Below are positions 8,289-16,632 of a DNA stretch of 64,000 nt, piece after piece. The notes beneath the pieces were generated by a model. That model saw only the letters and a program-made list of their open reading frames with translations. It had not been told where the DNA came from and ran no database searches. The position numbers and the translations under genes are program-made. The DNA comes from Chitinophagaceae bacterium. Its GTDB lineage: Bacteria > Bacteroidota > Bacteroidia > Chitinophagales > Chitinophagaceae. The stretch's first letter is position 1; each line of letters opens with the position of its first letter. The stretch spans positions 744,001-808,000 of the forward strand of contig JANINS010000003.1 in NCBI GenBank assembly GCA_024508725.1, written 5' to 3'.

Positions 8289-9320
8289 CTAATCTTCCCA
8301 AACTTTCAATCCTTCGCTGCAATTAGCACAGATGTCAATATTCTTTCGGCTCGTCATCAGTTCACGCCTGAACTGTTTGTAGTTATCATTGTTCCAGACT
8401 TCTTTAAAACTCTGCATCTTCAGGTTACCTAACTGGTGCATCGCATCTTTATCAAAACAACAGGGAACAACCAATCCATCCCAGGTGATCACATTCTGGT
8501 GCCATAGCTTCCAGCAATGATTTCCCATGCCGCTTTTGCTTTGCATCTTTCCATCTTTACCTACACGATAACGGCTGTATTTATCAATGGATGGAATGAG
8601 TTGATGCGGATCGGTCTCAAAATCGTATACCTGTGCTGTTTTAAAACGAACCTGGTCTACACCTATCTCTTTTCCCAATCTTTTTATGTCTTCGATCTGG
8701 TGTTCGTTCGGTTTCACCACCAAAAACTGGAAAAAAACAAAAGGTGTTTTGCTTTTTAACTCCTTCTTCCATTTTACAATATTCCTGGCTCCTTCCAGAA
8801 CTTTGTCTAGCTTACCACCTACACGATACTGCTGGTACACATCCTGCGTGGTTCCATCAATAGAGATGATCAATCTATCCAAACCACTTTCAACTGTCTT
8901 TCTCGCATTCTCATCTGTAAGGTAATGTCCGTTTGTGGATGTGGCTGTATAAACTCCTTTCTCACTGGCATATTTCACCATTTCAAGGAAATCTTTATTG
9001 AGATAAGGTTCTCCCTGGAAGTAAAAGATGAGGTATAACAATTCTTTATGTATCTCATCAATGGTTTGCCTGAAGAAATCTTTCTGCAACATCCCCGTTG
9101 GACGAGTGAACTCTCTCAAACCACTTGGACATTCTGGGCAACGCAAATTGCAGGAAGTGGTTGGTTCAAATGAAATAGATATCGGGTAACCCCATTGCTT
9201 TGGTTTTCCCGTTAAACGACTAAGCCTGTAACTCGTCAAAACCTTCGCTGCATTCACAGCACGGCGCAATGTGAGTTTGCTTAAAAAGTTGATGCTATCA
9301 TTCCAATTGAAATAAGACAT
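8289..9320 (-). CDS. Radical SAM protein with SPASM domain
   Basis: A 343-residue radical SAM enzyme. The SAM-cluster motif CxxxCxxC is at Cys57/Cys61/Cys64 (CNLRCPEC), followed by the GxPxL-type FQGEPYLNKDF region. The C-terminal SPASM module (about residues 265-338) has GNHCWKLWHQNVITWDG, PCCFDKD and CANCSEG, providing Cys ligands for auxiliary Fe-S clusters. SPASM proteins modify peptides or mature enzymes, but the divergent clade seen in Bacteroidota also includes oxidoreductases of unknown substrate. No small precursor peptide is visible next to it. It is divergent from the GH25 gene with about 79 nt between the starts. Confidence 0.88.
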   Translation of the reverse strand: MSYFNWNDSINFLSKLTLRRAVNAAKVLTSYRLSRLTGKPKQWGYPISISFEPTTSCNLRCPECPSGLREFTRPTGMLQKDFFRQTIDEIHKELLYLIFYFQGEPYLNKDFLEMVKYASEKGVYTATSTNGHYLTDENARKTVESGLDRLIISIDGTTQDVYQQYRVGGKLDKVLEGARNIVKWKKELKSKTPFVFFQFLVVKPNEHQIEDIKRLGKEIGVDQVRFKTAQVYDFETDPHQLIPSIDKYSRYRVGKDGKMQSKSGMGNHCWKLWHQNVITWDGLVVPCCFDKDAMHQLGNLKMQSFKEVWNNDNYKQFRRELMTSRKNIDICANCSEGLKVWED

Positions 9321-9399
9321 GAGCGGTAAAAATACAACAGCGACGGCAACAAGGCAGATTTCGATTTTTCTTCACATGATTTTGAAGCAAATTTGTTCC

Positions 9400-10176
9400 A
9401 TGCCCATCGCCCAGCACAAAAGAACATATATCAAAGAAGGTTTATTGTTCATCGCTATTTCCTGTATTGTTACTTACCTAACCTTCAATTGGTATTATAG
9501 CAGTGTTGCCGGAGAACCTGTAACAGATACGTACACTGAGTTTGGTATACAGATACCGGGCAATTACCAGATACATGGTATTGACGTGAGCAAATACCAG
9601 CAAAATGTAAGATGGGAAGCGGTTAAACAGATGAAAGTGAACGATGTACAACTCGGCTTCGCTTTCATAAAAGCTACACAAGGCACAGATAGAACCGACG
9701 CTACTTATGCACTCAACTGGAAACAGGCTAAAGAAGCTTCGATCGCAAGAGGAGCATATCATTTTTACAACCCATCGCAAACCGGCAAAGCACAGGCGAA
9801 ACATTTTATTAAAACAGTGAAACTGGAATCAGGTGATCTTCCTCCGGTTTTAGATATCGAAGTAACCAAAGGTGTGAGCAGCAAAAAACTGAAGAAAGAA
9901 TTAAAAGTTTGGCTCAAGGAAGTAGAAGATCATTACAAAGTAAAACCGATCATTTACACCAATGCAGGCTTTTATACCAGCATTCTTGGAAGTGATTTCG
10001 ACGATTATCCGTTGTGGGTGGCTCACTACCAGGAGCTTGTTCAGCCAAGAGTTACCCGTAACTGGCTTTTCTGGCAACATAGCGACAGAGGCAGGGTAAA
10101 CGGAATTGCCGCAGCAGTTGATTTTAATGTGTTCAACGGAGACTCCACAGCATTTAAAGCACTACTTTTAAAGTAG
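9400..10176 (+). CDS. Membrane-anchored GH25 (lysozyme-like) muramidase
   Basis: A 258-residue protein with an N-terminal membrane anchor (about residues 14-32, EGLLFIAISCIVTYLTFNWY) and a GH25 domain from about residue 62: HGIDVSKYQ, FAFIKATQGTDRTD, GAYHFYNP, the catalytic DIE strand PPVLDIEV, YPLWVAHY and WLFWQHSD. GH25 enzymes cleave the beta-1,4 bond between N-acetylmuramic acid and N-acetylglucosamine, so it probably acts on the organism's own wall from the periplasmic face. ATG 9400 was chosen because longer starts overlap the divergent radical SAM gene; ATG 9376 is also possible. Two small membrane protein genes follow on the same strand. Confidence 0.88.
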   Translation: MPIAQHKRTYIKEGLLFIAISCIVTYLTFNWYYSSVAGEPVTDTYTEFGIQIPGNYQIHGIDVSKYQQNVRWEAVKQMKVNDVQLGFAFIKATQGTDRTDATYALNWKQAKEASIARGAYHFYNPSQTGKAQAKHFIKTVKLESGDLPPVLDIEVTKGVSSKKLKKELKVWLKEVEDHYKVKPIIYTNAGFYTSILGSDFDDYPLWVAHYQELVQPRVTRNWLFWQHSDRGRVNGIAAAVDFNVFNGDSTAFKALLLK

Positions 10177-10188
10177 AATTCTGCTGTT

Positions 10189-10413
10189 ATGGAACCCGAG
10201 ATGAGGATATTCTTTGCAAAGATCATCAAGTCTATTTCAATGGTTGTTTTGTGGATGATGATCAATATGACTATAGGCGTATTTTTCGACTTCGCTTTTA
10301 TCCACTCTTCCATCACATTAGGTAACATATTGTTCTATGTTTTCATGCTAACTACTTTATCAGCCCTCATCTGGTATTTGTTAAAGATGTGGAAACCACA
10401 GCCTGGGGCGTAA
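10189..10413 (+). CDS. Small two-helix membrane protein, unknown function
   Basis: A 74-residue protein with two predicted transmembrane helices (about residues 13-35 and 44-67) and a short charged N-terminus. No family is recognised. It starts 12 nt after the GH25 stop, so it is likely co-transcribed, and is followed by a strong hairpin. A second in-frame ATG at 10201 could be the true start. Confidence 0.6.
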   Translation: MEPEMRIFFAKIIKSISMVVLWMMINMTIGVFFDFAFIHSSITLGNILFYVFMLTTLSALIWYLLKMWKPQPGA

Positions 10414-10418
10414 CTTTC

Positions 10419-10442
10419 TGCTGCTGTATCCGTTCAGCAGCA
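10419..10442 (+). terminator. Hairpin after the small membrane protein gene
   Basis: A perfect 8-bp stem TGCTGCTG / CAGCAGCA with an 8-nt loop, 5 nt after the stop codon. It is not followed by a clean T run, so it may be a transcript-end or attenuating hairpin rather than a textbook intrinsic terminator. Confidence 0.45.
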
Positions 10443-10485
10443 AAGCATTCATCATTTTCTTTATATTCACGCCCTAACTGTACTT

Positions 10486-10878
10486 ATGAATTTGAAAATT
10501 GTATCCCGATGGGTGGTCATTGTTGGTACTCTACTCATCTGGACCATAAAGTTTGTTGTCCGTCCCTTTGTTCACATTCCTTCTGCATGGAAACCTGTTT
10601 TCGGACTTGCCCCTAACCTAATCGGTTCTTTTCTCTTACCATTTGGTGCCTGCTGGATGTTTCAATGGATGTTTGGAATGAGAACGATCAAAGAATTAAA
10701 AATTGCCTGCTGGTTTGGATTGATACTGGTAGTGATCAACGAATACCTTCAACTCATCCCATTCTTTGGAAGAACGTTCGATTATCTCGATATACTTTCT
10801 TCTTTTATTGGTGTTGGAATTGGCTATCTCGCTTTTGCAAAACTGATGTTGAAACTGGAGTACAAAACGTATCCTTAA
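10486..10878 (+). CDS. VanZ-like membrane protein
   Basis: A 130-residue integral membrane protein with about four hydrophobic segments. The stretch NEYLQL, a short gap, RTFDYLDILSSFIGVGIGYL resembles the VanZ-like signature (NE..Q...R..D..D...N..G...G). VanZ proteins alter teicoplanin susceptibility in enterococci, but most family members, including those in Bacteroidota, have no known role. The gene lies 72 nt after the hairpin that follows the preceding membrane protein, and converges with mnmD. Assignment is from the motif only. Confidence 0.65.
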   Translation: MNLKIVSRWVVIVGTLLIWTIKFVVRPFVHIPSAWKPVFGLAPNLIGSFLLPFGACWMFQWMFGMRTIKELKIACWFGLILVVINEYLQLIPFFGRTFDYLDILSSFIGVGIGYLAFAKLMLKLEYKTYP

Positions 10879-10898
10879 TTTTTTTGGAGCAGGAGCAA

Positions 10899-10937
10899 GT
10901 ACTGCTATTAAGCTCCTGTTGTGTCACTCACTTGTAC
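10899..10937 (-). repeat. Interspersed intergenic repeat, family A, copy 3 (diverged)
   Basis: Minus-strand GTACAAGTGAGTGACACAAC, then AGGAGCTTAATAGCAGTA, aligns with the family core and its CTCAATAGTAG tail with several changes. It is 3' of mnmD and reads in the mnmD direction. A CAGGAGC / GCTCCTG inverted repeat overlaps its inner end. Confidence 0.55.
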
Positions 10938-10952
10938 GTCCGGTAATTCTAT

Positions 10953-11612
10953 TCAGCTTTTTGGCTTCACAGCCCTGAGCATCTCCCGTTTTCCTGGTGG
11001 ACCTTGCAGTTTTTCAACCGTAAATCCTGCAGCGATCATGGCTCTTCTCACATCGCCTTTGCTGCAGTAAGTAACGAGTATTCCTTCATTAACCAACAAA
11101 TAATACATCAACGCAAATATTTCTTTCGTCCATAACTCAGGTTGTGCCGAGGGAGCAAATGCATCATAGAATATGAGATGAAATTTTTTTGCAGGCTTCG
11201 CATCAACCAAAGCACATTGTGTTTTATGTAAGACAAAAGAATCATTTATTTCAACATTCGTTTCCCAACCAGCTTCGTGAAGTTTCATCAAGGTTAGTTT
11301 CGAATCATATTCAAGCAGATCATATTCTTCCTTCTCTAAAGGAAATTTCTCAACAGCATAATAGTATAACTTCCTGTTTGATTTTTCAGCAAACTGCATT
11401 GTAAGTAAAGCGTTCAATCCTGTTCCAAAGCCCATCTCAAAAACATGGATACTGTTTTTTGGAAACTTCTCTACTACCAGATTCAATCCTGCATTAATAA
11501 AAACATGCATACTTTCCTGCACTGCTCCATGTTTACTATGATAAGTCACCTTCATCTCAGGTATCGAAATGGTTGGTGATCCATCTGCAGTTATTTCAAC
11601 GGTTCGCTTCAT
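10953..11612 (-). CDS. mnmD: tRNA (mnm5s2U34) methyltransferase MnmD
   Basis: A 219-residue SAM-dependent methyltransferase corresponding to the N-terminal half of E. coli MnmC. It converts the nm5 side chain on U34 of some tRNAs to mnm5 in the last step of wobble modification. Family motifs are DGSPTI, TYHSKHGAVQES, the SAM-binding VFEMGFGTGLNALL, IFYDAFAPSAQPELWT and TYCSKGDVRRAM. It ends with GPPGKREMLRA. A stand-alone MnmD without the oxidase domain is usual for this phylum. ATG 11612 is used; the longer frame begins at TTG. It is divergent from the glycosylase gene, with only 26 nt between the two ATGs. Confidence 0.92.
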   Translation of the reverse strand: MKRTVEITADGSPTISIPEMKVTYHSKHGAVQESMHVFINAGLNLVVEKFPKNSIHVFEMGFGTGLNALLTMQFAEKSNRKLYYYAVEKFPLEKEEYDLLEYDSKLTLMKLHEAGWETNVEINDSFVLHKTQCALVDAKPAKKFHLIFYDAFAPSAQPELWTKEIFALMYYLLVNEGILVTYCSKGDVRRAMIAAGFTVEKLQGPPGKREMLRAVKPKS

Positions 11613-11638
11613 TAGCTGCAAATTACTACCTTGGTTTT

Positions 11639-12247
11639 ATGGACTACATATCCCATCTGCAGAAAGATAAAAGATTGTCGAAGATCCTTGGATCAGAAAT
11701 ACACGAACTAAAACTGCACAAGAATATCCCACTTCGGTTAATGGCTAGTATCATGAGCCAGCAACTGAGTACCAAAGTAGCACAAGTGATCTACAGGAGA
11801 TTTCTTGAACTGTATAAAGGTAAAGAACCAAAACCGAAACAGGTTTTAGATACACCTTTCGAACAACTACGAGGCATCGGACTTTCAAATGCAAAAGTGA
11901 ATTATGTAAAGAATGTTGCCGAGTTCTGCATCGAACACAAGATCACTGATAAGAAACTGCTGGCAATGGAGAATGAAGAGATCATTGAATTGCTTACTCA
12001 AATAAAAGGTGTTGGCAGGTGGACCGTAGAAATGCTGCTGATGTTCACACTAGGAAGAGAAGATGTTTTTGCACCGGATGATCTTGGTATTCAACATGCA
12101 ATGATCAAAGCTTATAAACTGGATAACTCAGATAAAAAAGCGTTGCGTGAAAAGATGATAAAGCTTTCTGAGAAATGGAGTCCATACAGAACGTATGCAT
12201 GTTTGCACTTGTGGAAGTGGAAAGACAATAAGCCGGAGCCAAAATAA
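11639..12247 (+). CDS. AlkA-like DNA-3-methyladenine glycosylase
   Basis: A 202-residue helix-hairpin-helix DNA glycosylase of the AlkA / MAG type, which removes alkylated purines from DNA. It shows SIMSQQLSTKVAQVIYRRF, the HhH motif IKGVGRWTVEMLL (about residues 120-132) and the catalytic aspartate in FAPDDLGIQ. It lacks the N-terminal TBP-like domain of E. coli AlkA, as do the short MAG-like enzymes. The start at 11639 avoids overlap with divergent mnmD. A near-consensus -7 (TACCTTGG) lies just 4 nt before the ATG, so the mRNA may be leaderless. Confidence 0.9.
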   Translation: MDYISHLQKDKRLSKILGSEIHELKLHKNIPLRLMASIMSQQLSTKVAQVIYRRFLELYKGKEPKPKQVLDTPFEQLRGIGLSNAKVNYVKNVAEFCIEHKITDKKLLAMENEEIIELLTQIKGVGRWTVEMLLMFTLGREDVFAPDDLGIQHAMIKAYKLDNSDKKALREKMIKLSEKWSPYRTYACLHLWKWKDNKPEPK

Positions 12248-12323
12248 GCTAAGAGCTTAAAGAGAAAAGGAGCAAAAGAGAAAGAAAAACTCCTTACCTC
12301 TTTTACTCCTTCAAACTCTTAGC
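12248..12323. repeat. Long imperfect palindrome between convergent genes
   Basis: GCTAAGAG at 12248 pairs with CTCTTAGC at 12316-12323. The inner sequences (AAAGAGAAAAGGAG against CTCCTTACCTCTTTT) continue the pairing imperfectly. It starts at the glycosylase stop codon and faces the S46 gene, so it may act as a two-way terminator. Confidence 0.55.
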
Positions 12324-12345
12324 CCCAAGCGGAGCGTTAATAGAG

Positions 12346-14502
12346 CTACTTAACAATCTTCAACTCATTGATCAGATTCTTTGCTCCACCATATTTATCG
12401 ATCACCCACAATACATAACGCACATCTACGTTGATGGTTCTATTAAGGTCTTTATCGAAAGCGATCTTATGACTTAACGCTTCATAGTTACCGTCAAAAG
12501 CAAGACCGATCAATTCTCCATTCGCATTCAACACAGGCGAACCGGAATTACCACCGGTAATATCATTAGAAGAGATGAATCCAACTACGATATCATTTTT
12601 CTTTTTATCGATATACTGACCAAAATCTTTGGCATTATACAGATCGATAAAACGTTGCGGAAGGTCAAACTCATAATCACCCGGAACATATTTTTCCATC
12701 ACACCTTTCAGCGTAGTAACATAGTCGTAATTCACAGCATCTCTTGGCTTATAACTTCTCACGCTACCATAAGAAACCCTCATCGTGAAGTTCGCATCGG
12801 GATACATCATTGCAGCTTTCTTAGTATCCATTGCCATCACTCCTTTCAGGTATCCTCTTGCCAGGTCGGTATTTTTCGTATTGAATGCCTGGTATTTTGG
12901 CAAGATGTTCTGCTGGTAATTTGTATTGAAAGCCTGTGCCAGTTTAATAGCAGGGTCTTTTCTTATGTGATCTTCATCTTTATCCTTGATGAACTTTCTC
13001 CATTTTTCATCATCTAAAATGATGGTATTATTAAACACATCAGCAGCATATTTTTTATATGCATCAGTTGCTGTTCCGTAGTTGCTGGTGAACTCGTCAT
13101 AAAAACCTGCGGGATGTTGTGAAGGATCAATATCCTGCCTGAACATCATCAATACATCAGCCAGTATTCTTTCATCACTTGCCCTGTTCTCAGAAGCAAG
13201 GAAAGCGGTTCTTGCTTTATCTGCAGCCTGCAAAGCTGAATCTATCTTAGACTGTTCAGTGCCTTTGGTATTCATCAGCCTGTTCAATCCCAGCAAAGAA
13301 GTCGCAAACCTGATCAATGGAGATCCCTGAATACCTTCAGTATAATATACTCTGCTCATAGCATATGGCTTCCATGCTGCATAATTCGCAGCGTAATCAT
13401 TGAAGATGTTCTCGTACTCCGGTTTTCCTTTTGCCCAGGTTAAGAAAGCCTGTTCCTGTTTTGACTTCTGACCATACACATCATACTTTTTTAACTGCTT
13501 GCTTTCTCCATCATAAAACTTCCAGTAATTGGCAATACTGGCATAATCAGATGCAAGCTGCAGTTTCACCGCAGGATCTTTCATCATCTCTTCATGCATG
13601 TATTTCAAACGCATGTCACGAAGTTTTACAAGAGAAGGATTATTGATCTCTGTTGCAAGATTCACTCCCATTGAAGTTTCGTAACGATTGGTTCCACCAG
13701 GATAGCCGAAGATCATTGCATAATCACCATCGTTAACGCCTTTAATACTTACCGGAAGAAAATATTTTGGTTTCAAGGGAACATTCTCAGTATTGTATTT
13801 CGCTGGTTTACCGTCTTTACCGGTGTACACACGGAAAACAGAAAAGTCTCCTGTATGACGAGGCCATTCCCAGTTATCCGTATCACCACCAAACTTGCCA
13901 ATACTTTCCGGTGGCGTACCAACTAACCTGATATCTCTATATACATCGTATACATAGAGGAAGTACTGGTTGCCAGCAAACATAGAAGCCACTACAGCAG
14001 TTTTAAATTCATCGCCACCCGTAACTTCTTTTACAATATCTGCACTGATCTGATTGAACTTTGTAGTTCTTTCGTTTCCATTCAGATTACCCAAACCAGT
14101 CATCACCTTGTTGGTTACATCTTCGATCCTGTTAAGGAAGCGAACGGTGAGTGTTGTTGGAATTTCCTGCTGGTGATCTTTTGCCCAGAAACCATCTCTC
14201 AGGTAATTATGTTCTAATGTTGATGCTGCATTGATCGCTCCATAACCACAGTGGTGATTGGTGAAGATCAAACCTTTTGAACTAACGATCTCACCGGTAC
14301 AACCATTACCAAAAATGATGATCGCATCTTTGATAGAGGCTTTGTTGGCAGAATACAATTGCTCAGATTTGAGCTTGAGTCCTTTTTTCACCATGTCGGT
14401 GTACACTTGCTTACCCAACAGCAATGGCAACCACATTCCTTCGTCGGCCTGGCTTTTAAGCACAGACACTAACAGAACAATCGATAAAACGAGTCTTCTC
14501 AT
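12346..14502 (-). CDS. S46 family dipeptidyl-peptidase (DPP7-like)
   Basis: A 718-residue periplasmic serine exopeptidase with a signal peptide (residues 1-19). The S46 catalytic triad is visible: His in TNHHCGYGAI (about residue 83), Asp in the DNWEWPRHTGDFS region, and Ser653 in TGGNSGSP. S46 enzymes release N-terminal dipeptides for amino-acid-fermenting or scavenging Bacteroidota. The residue 18 positions after the catalytic serine is Gly671. In Porphyromonas this position is Gly in DPP7 (hydrophobic P1) and Arg in DPP11 (acidic P1), so a DPP7-type preference is inferred. It is a monocistronic gene with an exact -7 element 56 nt upstream. Confidence 0.92.
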   Translation of the reverse strand: MRRLVLSIVLLVSVLKSQADEGMWLPLLLGKQVYTDMVKKGLKLKSEQLYSANKASIKDAIIIFGNGCTGEIVSSKGLIFTNHHCGYGAINAASTLEHNYLRDGFWAKDHQQEIPTTLTVRFLNRIEDVTNKVMTGLGNLNGNERTTKFNQISADIVKEVTGGDEFKTAVVASMFAGNQYFLYVYDVYRDIRLVGTPPESIGKFGGDTDNWEWPRHTGDFSVFRVYTGKDGKPAKYNTENVPLKPKYFLPVSIKGVNDGDYAMIFGYPGGTNRYETSMGVNLATEINNPSLVKLRDMRLKYMHEEMMKDPAVKLQLASDYASIANYWKFYDGESKQLKKYDVYGQKSKQEQAFLTWAKGKPEYENIFNDYAANYAAWKPYAMSRVYYTEGIQGSPLIRFATSLLGLNRLMNTKGTEQSKIDSALQAADKARTAFLASENRASDERILADVLMMFRQDIDPSQHPAGFYDEFTSNYGTATDAYKKYAADVFNNTIILDDEKWRKFIKDKDEDHIRKDPAIKLAQAFNTNYQQNILPKYQAFNTKNTDLARGYLKGVMAMDTKKAAMMYPDANFTMRVSYGSVRSYKPRDAVNYDYVTTLKGVMEKYVPGDYEFDLPQRFIDLYNAKDFGQYIDKKKNDIVVGFISSNDITGGNSGSPVLNANGELIGLAFDGNYEALSHKIAFDKDLNRTINVDVRYVLWVIDKYGGAKNLINELKIVK

Positions 14503-14558
14503 GTATTGAAATTTTAAATGAAAATGCTAACTGTCGCTTTAGTACAAAAATCAGGCGA

Positions 14559-14566
14559 CAAAAGTA
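14559..14566 (-). promoter_or_regulatory. -7 promoter element of the S46 peptidase gene
   Basis: Minus-strand TACTTTTG matches TAnnTTTG exactly, giving a leader of about 50 nt before the ATG at 14502. No -33 TTTG was identified. Confidence 0.4.
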
Positions 14567-14713
14567 GTGATGATATAGTTGAAAAGTGAAATGTCTTTGA
14601 GATACGAATATCCCGGAGGATGATCTTACTACCATCGACCATCGACTTTTCACCTTTCACTTTTGCCTTTTGACATTCTGCTTTGCTATCTTGCACCAAA
14701 CCAAAACTGTTCT

Positions 14714-15598
14714 ATGGCCTTTAACTGGCAAACTTTCAGAACCCGGGCATTATCTGCAATTGTTTTTGTGATCGTAATGCTTGTTGGATTGCTTTGGAAT
14801 CACTGGAGTTTTTTGGCTTTATTCTCTATTATTCATTTTGGTTGCTGGATAGAATACCAAAGATTGGTTGAAAAGATCGATCCGAACTATGCAAAGATTT
14901 CTGTCTTTCATCGCTATGGTGTAATGGCTACAGGCTGGGGTTTTATGCTATGGATGACGAATGAAGCTTACAGGATCTCTGATGTGAGGATGTCTGATGT
15001 AGGATTTTGGATGATGGTGATTGGAGCTATAGCTGTGAATGTTGATACGGTAATACAGAGAAGAGGTAAGTTGATAGCACATTCACTGATGGGGCTGCTG
15101 TATATTTCTTTGAGTTTGGGGTTACTGAGAGACTTAAGAATCTCCCTTAACCAATATGAACACATGCAAGAAGATTTCAGTCATGGAAATTTTATAACCA
15201 TCAACTTTTGGTTGCCCATTTTCGTAATTCTTTGCATGTGGGTAAATGATACAATGGCTTATATTGTTGGTTCACTGATTGGAAGAACACCTTTTTCTAA
15301 GATTTCTCCAAAGAAAACGTGGGAAGGTACAATTGGTGGCATTGTACTCTGCACTCTGTTTATGGGATTCGCACTATACAATTATAAAGAGTCTATTCAT
15401 TGGTTTATCATTGCCGCCATCGCTGCCATTTTCGGCACTCTCGGTGATCTCTTCGAATCCAAATTAAAACGCATGGCCGGTGTAAAAGATTCCGGGCAAA
15501 TGATGCCGGGCCATGGTGGATTTTTAGACAGGTTTGATTCCTTGTTACTAGCTACACCGTTTGTGTGGTTATATATCTGGTTGTTCGTTGGAAGATAA
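14714..15598 (+). CDS. cdsA: Phosphatidate cytidylyltransferase CdsA
   Basis: A 294-residue polytopic inner-membrane enzyme that makes CDP-diacylglycerol from phosphatidate and CTP. The C-terminal CTP-transferase signature is intact: KISPKKTWEGTIGG, GDLFESKLKR, then KDSGQMMPGHGGFLDRFDSL, with the conserved Lys-Asp, His-Gly-Gly and Asp-Arg-Asp residues. About eight hydrophobic segments precede it. ATG 14714 is chosen, as the longer frame adds a non-hydrophobic, unconserved leader. Together with psd, 198 nt downstream, it belongs to phosphatidylethanolamine synthesis; the serine transferase is not in the window. Confidence 0.93.
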   Translation: MAFNWQTFRTRALSAIVFVIVMLVGLLWNHWSFLALFSIIHFGCWIEYQRLVEKIDPNYAKISVFHRYGVMATGWGFMLWMTNEAYRISDVRMSDVGFWMMVIGAIAVNVDTVIQRRGKLIAHSLMGLLYISLSLGLLRDLRISLNQYEHMQEDFSHGNFITINFWLPIFVILCMWVNDTMAYIVGSLIGRTPFSKISPKKTWEGTIGGIVLCTLFMGFALYNYKESIHWFIIAAIAAIFGTLGDLFESKLKRMAGVKDSGQMMPGHGGFLDRFDSLLLATPFVWLYIWLFVGR

Positions 15599-15678
15599 GT
15601 GTCACGCAAAGAAAATTATTGATATTGTAATTCGAAGTTCGTGACGGGAGAGGTAAAAGGTTCTAACTCATAAATCAT

Positions 15679-15762
15679 TATCGCAAAGATCGCAAAGGGT
15701 TCTTTCCCTCGGAAAGAATAGAGCTTAGCGGTCTCTGCGGTTCCTTTGTGTCCTTTGCGATA
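15679..15762. repeat. 84-bp element with terminal inverted repeats (CGCAAAG family)
   Basis: Arms TATCGCAAAGATCGCAAAGG (15679-15698) and CCTTTGTGTCCTTTGCGATA (15743-15762) are inverted copies at about 17 of 20 positions, enclosing 44 nt. Related arms occur at 17861-17940 and 55032-55092. The right arm supplies the TTTG used as the -33 box of psd. Confidence 0.65.
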
Positions 15763-15779
15763 CTGTTTCTCTATATTTG
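15745..15779 (+). promoter_or_regulatory. Promoter of psd
   Basis: TATATTTG at 15772-15779 matches the -7 consensus exactly. TTTG at 15745-15748 lies 23 nt before it and could serve as -33; TTTG at 15754 is only 14 nt away. The psd ATG is 17 nt downstream of the -7. The -33 box belongs to the inverted-repeat element. Confidence 0.5.
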
Positions 15780-15796
15780 TCGCCTAAATTCTCACC

Positions 15797-16459
15797 ATGA
15801 AAGTTCATAAGGAAGGTTACGCTTCAATAGGTATTGCAGCATTGTTATTCGGCATTATCAATGTGCTTTCCTTCATGTTTTTGATGGATAATTACCCAAG
15901 AACAGCATTGGCATTATTTATAGTTACGATGTTGCTGTTTCTTTTTGTGGTATCGTTCTTCAGAATTCCTTACCGCAACCACACCGTTGGCGAAAAACAA
16001 GTGATCTGTCCGGCTGACGGCAAAGTGGTGGTGATAGAAGAAGTGGTGGACGAAGAATATTTCAAAGACAAAAGAATACAGGTGAGTGTTTTCATGAGCC
16101 CGGCTAATGTTCATGTGAACAGGAACCCCATCAGTGGTGAAGTGTTGTACAGCCAATATCATAAAGGAAAATACCTGGTGGCATGGCACCCGAAATCTTC
16201 TACTGAGAATGAAAGACATAGTGTGGTGCTTCAAAATGCTTACGGAACAATACTCGTTAAACAAATTGCCGGAGCTTTAGCCAAAAGGATCGTTAACTAT
16301 CTTTCTGCGGGTCAGCAGGTGAAGCAGAACGAAGAGCTTGGATTTATCAAGTTCGGTAGCCGTGTAGACCTTTTGTTACCAATTGGAACAGAGGTAAAGG
16401 TGAAGCTGAACCAGGTTGTGAAAGGTGGTGTTACGGTATTGGCGGAGTTGAAATCCTGA
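15797..16459 (+). CDS. psd: Phosphatidylserine decarboxylase (short form)
   Basis: A 220-residue pyruvoyl enzyme that decarboxylates phosphatidylserine to phosphatidylethanolamine. It has two N-terminal hydrophobic segments (about residues 9-29 and 36-54). The short-form family signatures are VICPADGKVVVIEE, FMSPANVHVNRNPISGEV and GAYR-like AWHPKSSTENERHSVV. The self-cleavage site is GFIKFGSRVDLLLP, where the Gly-Ser bond is cut and the serine becomes the pyruvoyl group. The length matches the short archaeal/Bacteroidota class rather than E. coli Psd (322). It follows cdsA and has its own promoter. Confidence 0.93.
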   Translation: MKVHKEGYASIGIAALLFGIINVLSFMFLMDNYPRTALALFIVTMLLFLFVVSFFRIPYRNHTVGEKQVICPADGKVVVIEEVVDEEYFKDKRIQVSVFMSPANVHVNRNPISGEVLYSQYHKGKYLVAWHPKSSTENERHSVVLQNAYGTILVKQIAGALAKRIVNYLSAGQQVKQNEELGFIKFGSRVDLLLPIGTEVKVKLNQVVKGGVTVLAELKS

Positions 16460-16490
16460 GTTGACAGTGACAGATGACGGTTGACAGGAA

Positions 16491-16541
16491 GTACAAGAGT
16501 GCGACGCAACGAAGATCAACCGGAGAACCTGTAGCTGGTTA
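16491..16541 (+). repeat. Interspersed intergenic repeat, family A, copy 4
   Basis: An intact 20-nt core GTACAAGAGTGCGACGCAAC, followed by GAAGATCAACCGG and GTAGCTGG. It is preceded by GGTTGACAGGAA, also found near copy 5. It lies 3' of psd and reads in the psd direction. Confidence 0.75.
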
Positions 16542-16588
16542 CATTAAATTTTTCTTCCTCTGTGTTTTAACAGCTTAGATCAGCCTCG

Positions 16589-16612
16589 TTTTCAGCTGAA
16601 AAGCTATATTTG
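16589..16612 (+). promoter_or_regulatory. Palindrome plus -7 element upstream of the small Cys-rich protein
   Basis: A perfect 14-bp palindrome TTTTCAGCTGAAAA (16589-16602) lies 2 nt before an exact -7 box TATATTTG (16605-16612). The gene's ATG is 20 nt further on. The palindrome covers the spacer region and could be an operator; this is inference from position only. Confidence 0.45.
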
Positions 16613-16632
16613 GAACAGTAAAACGTTTTACA

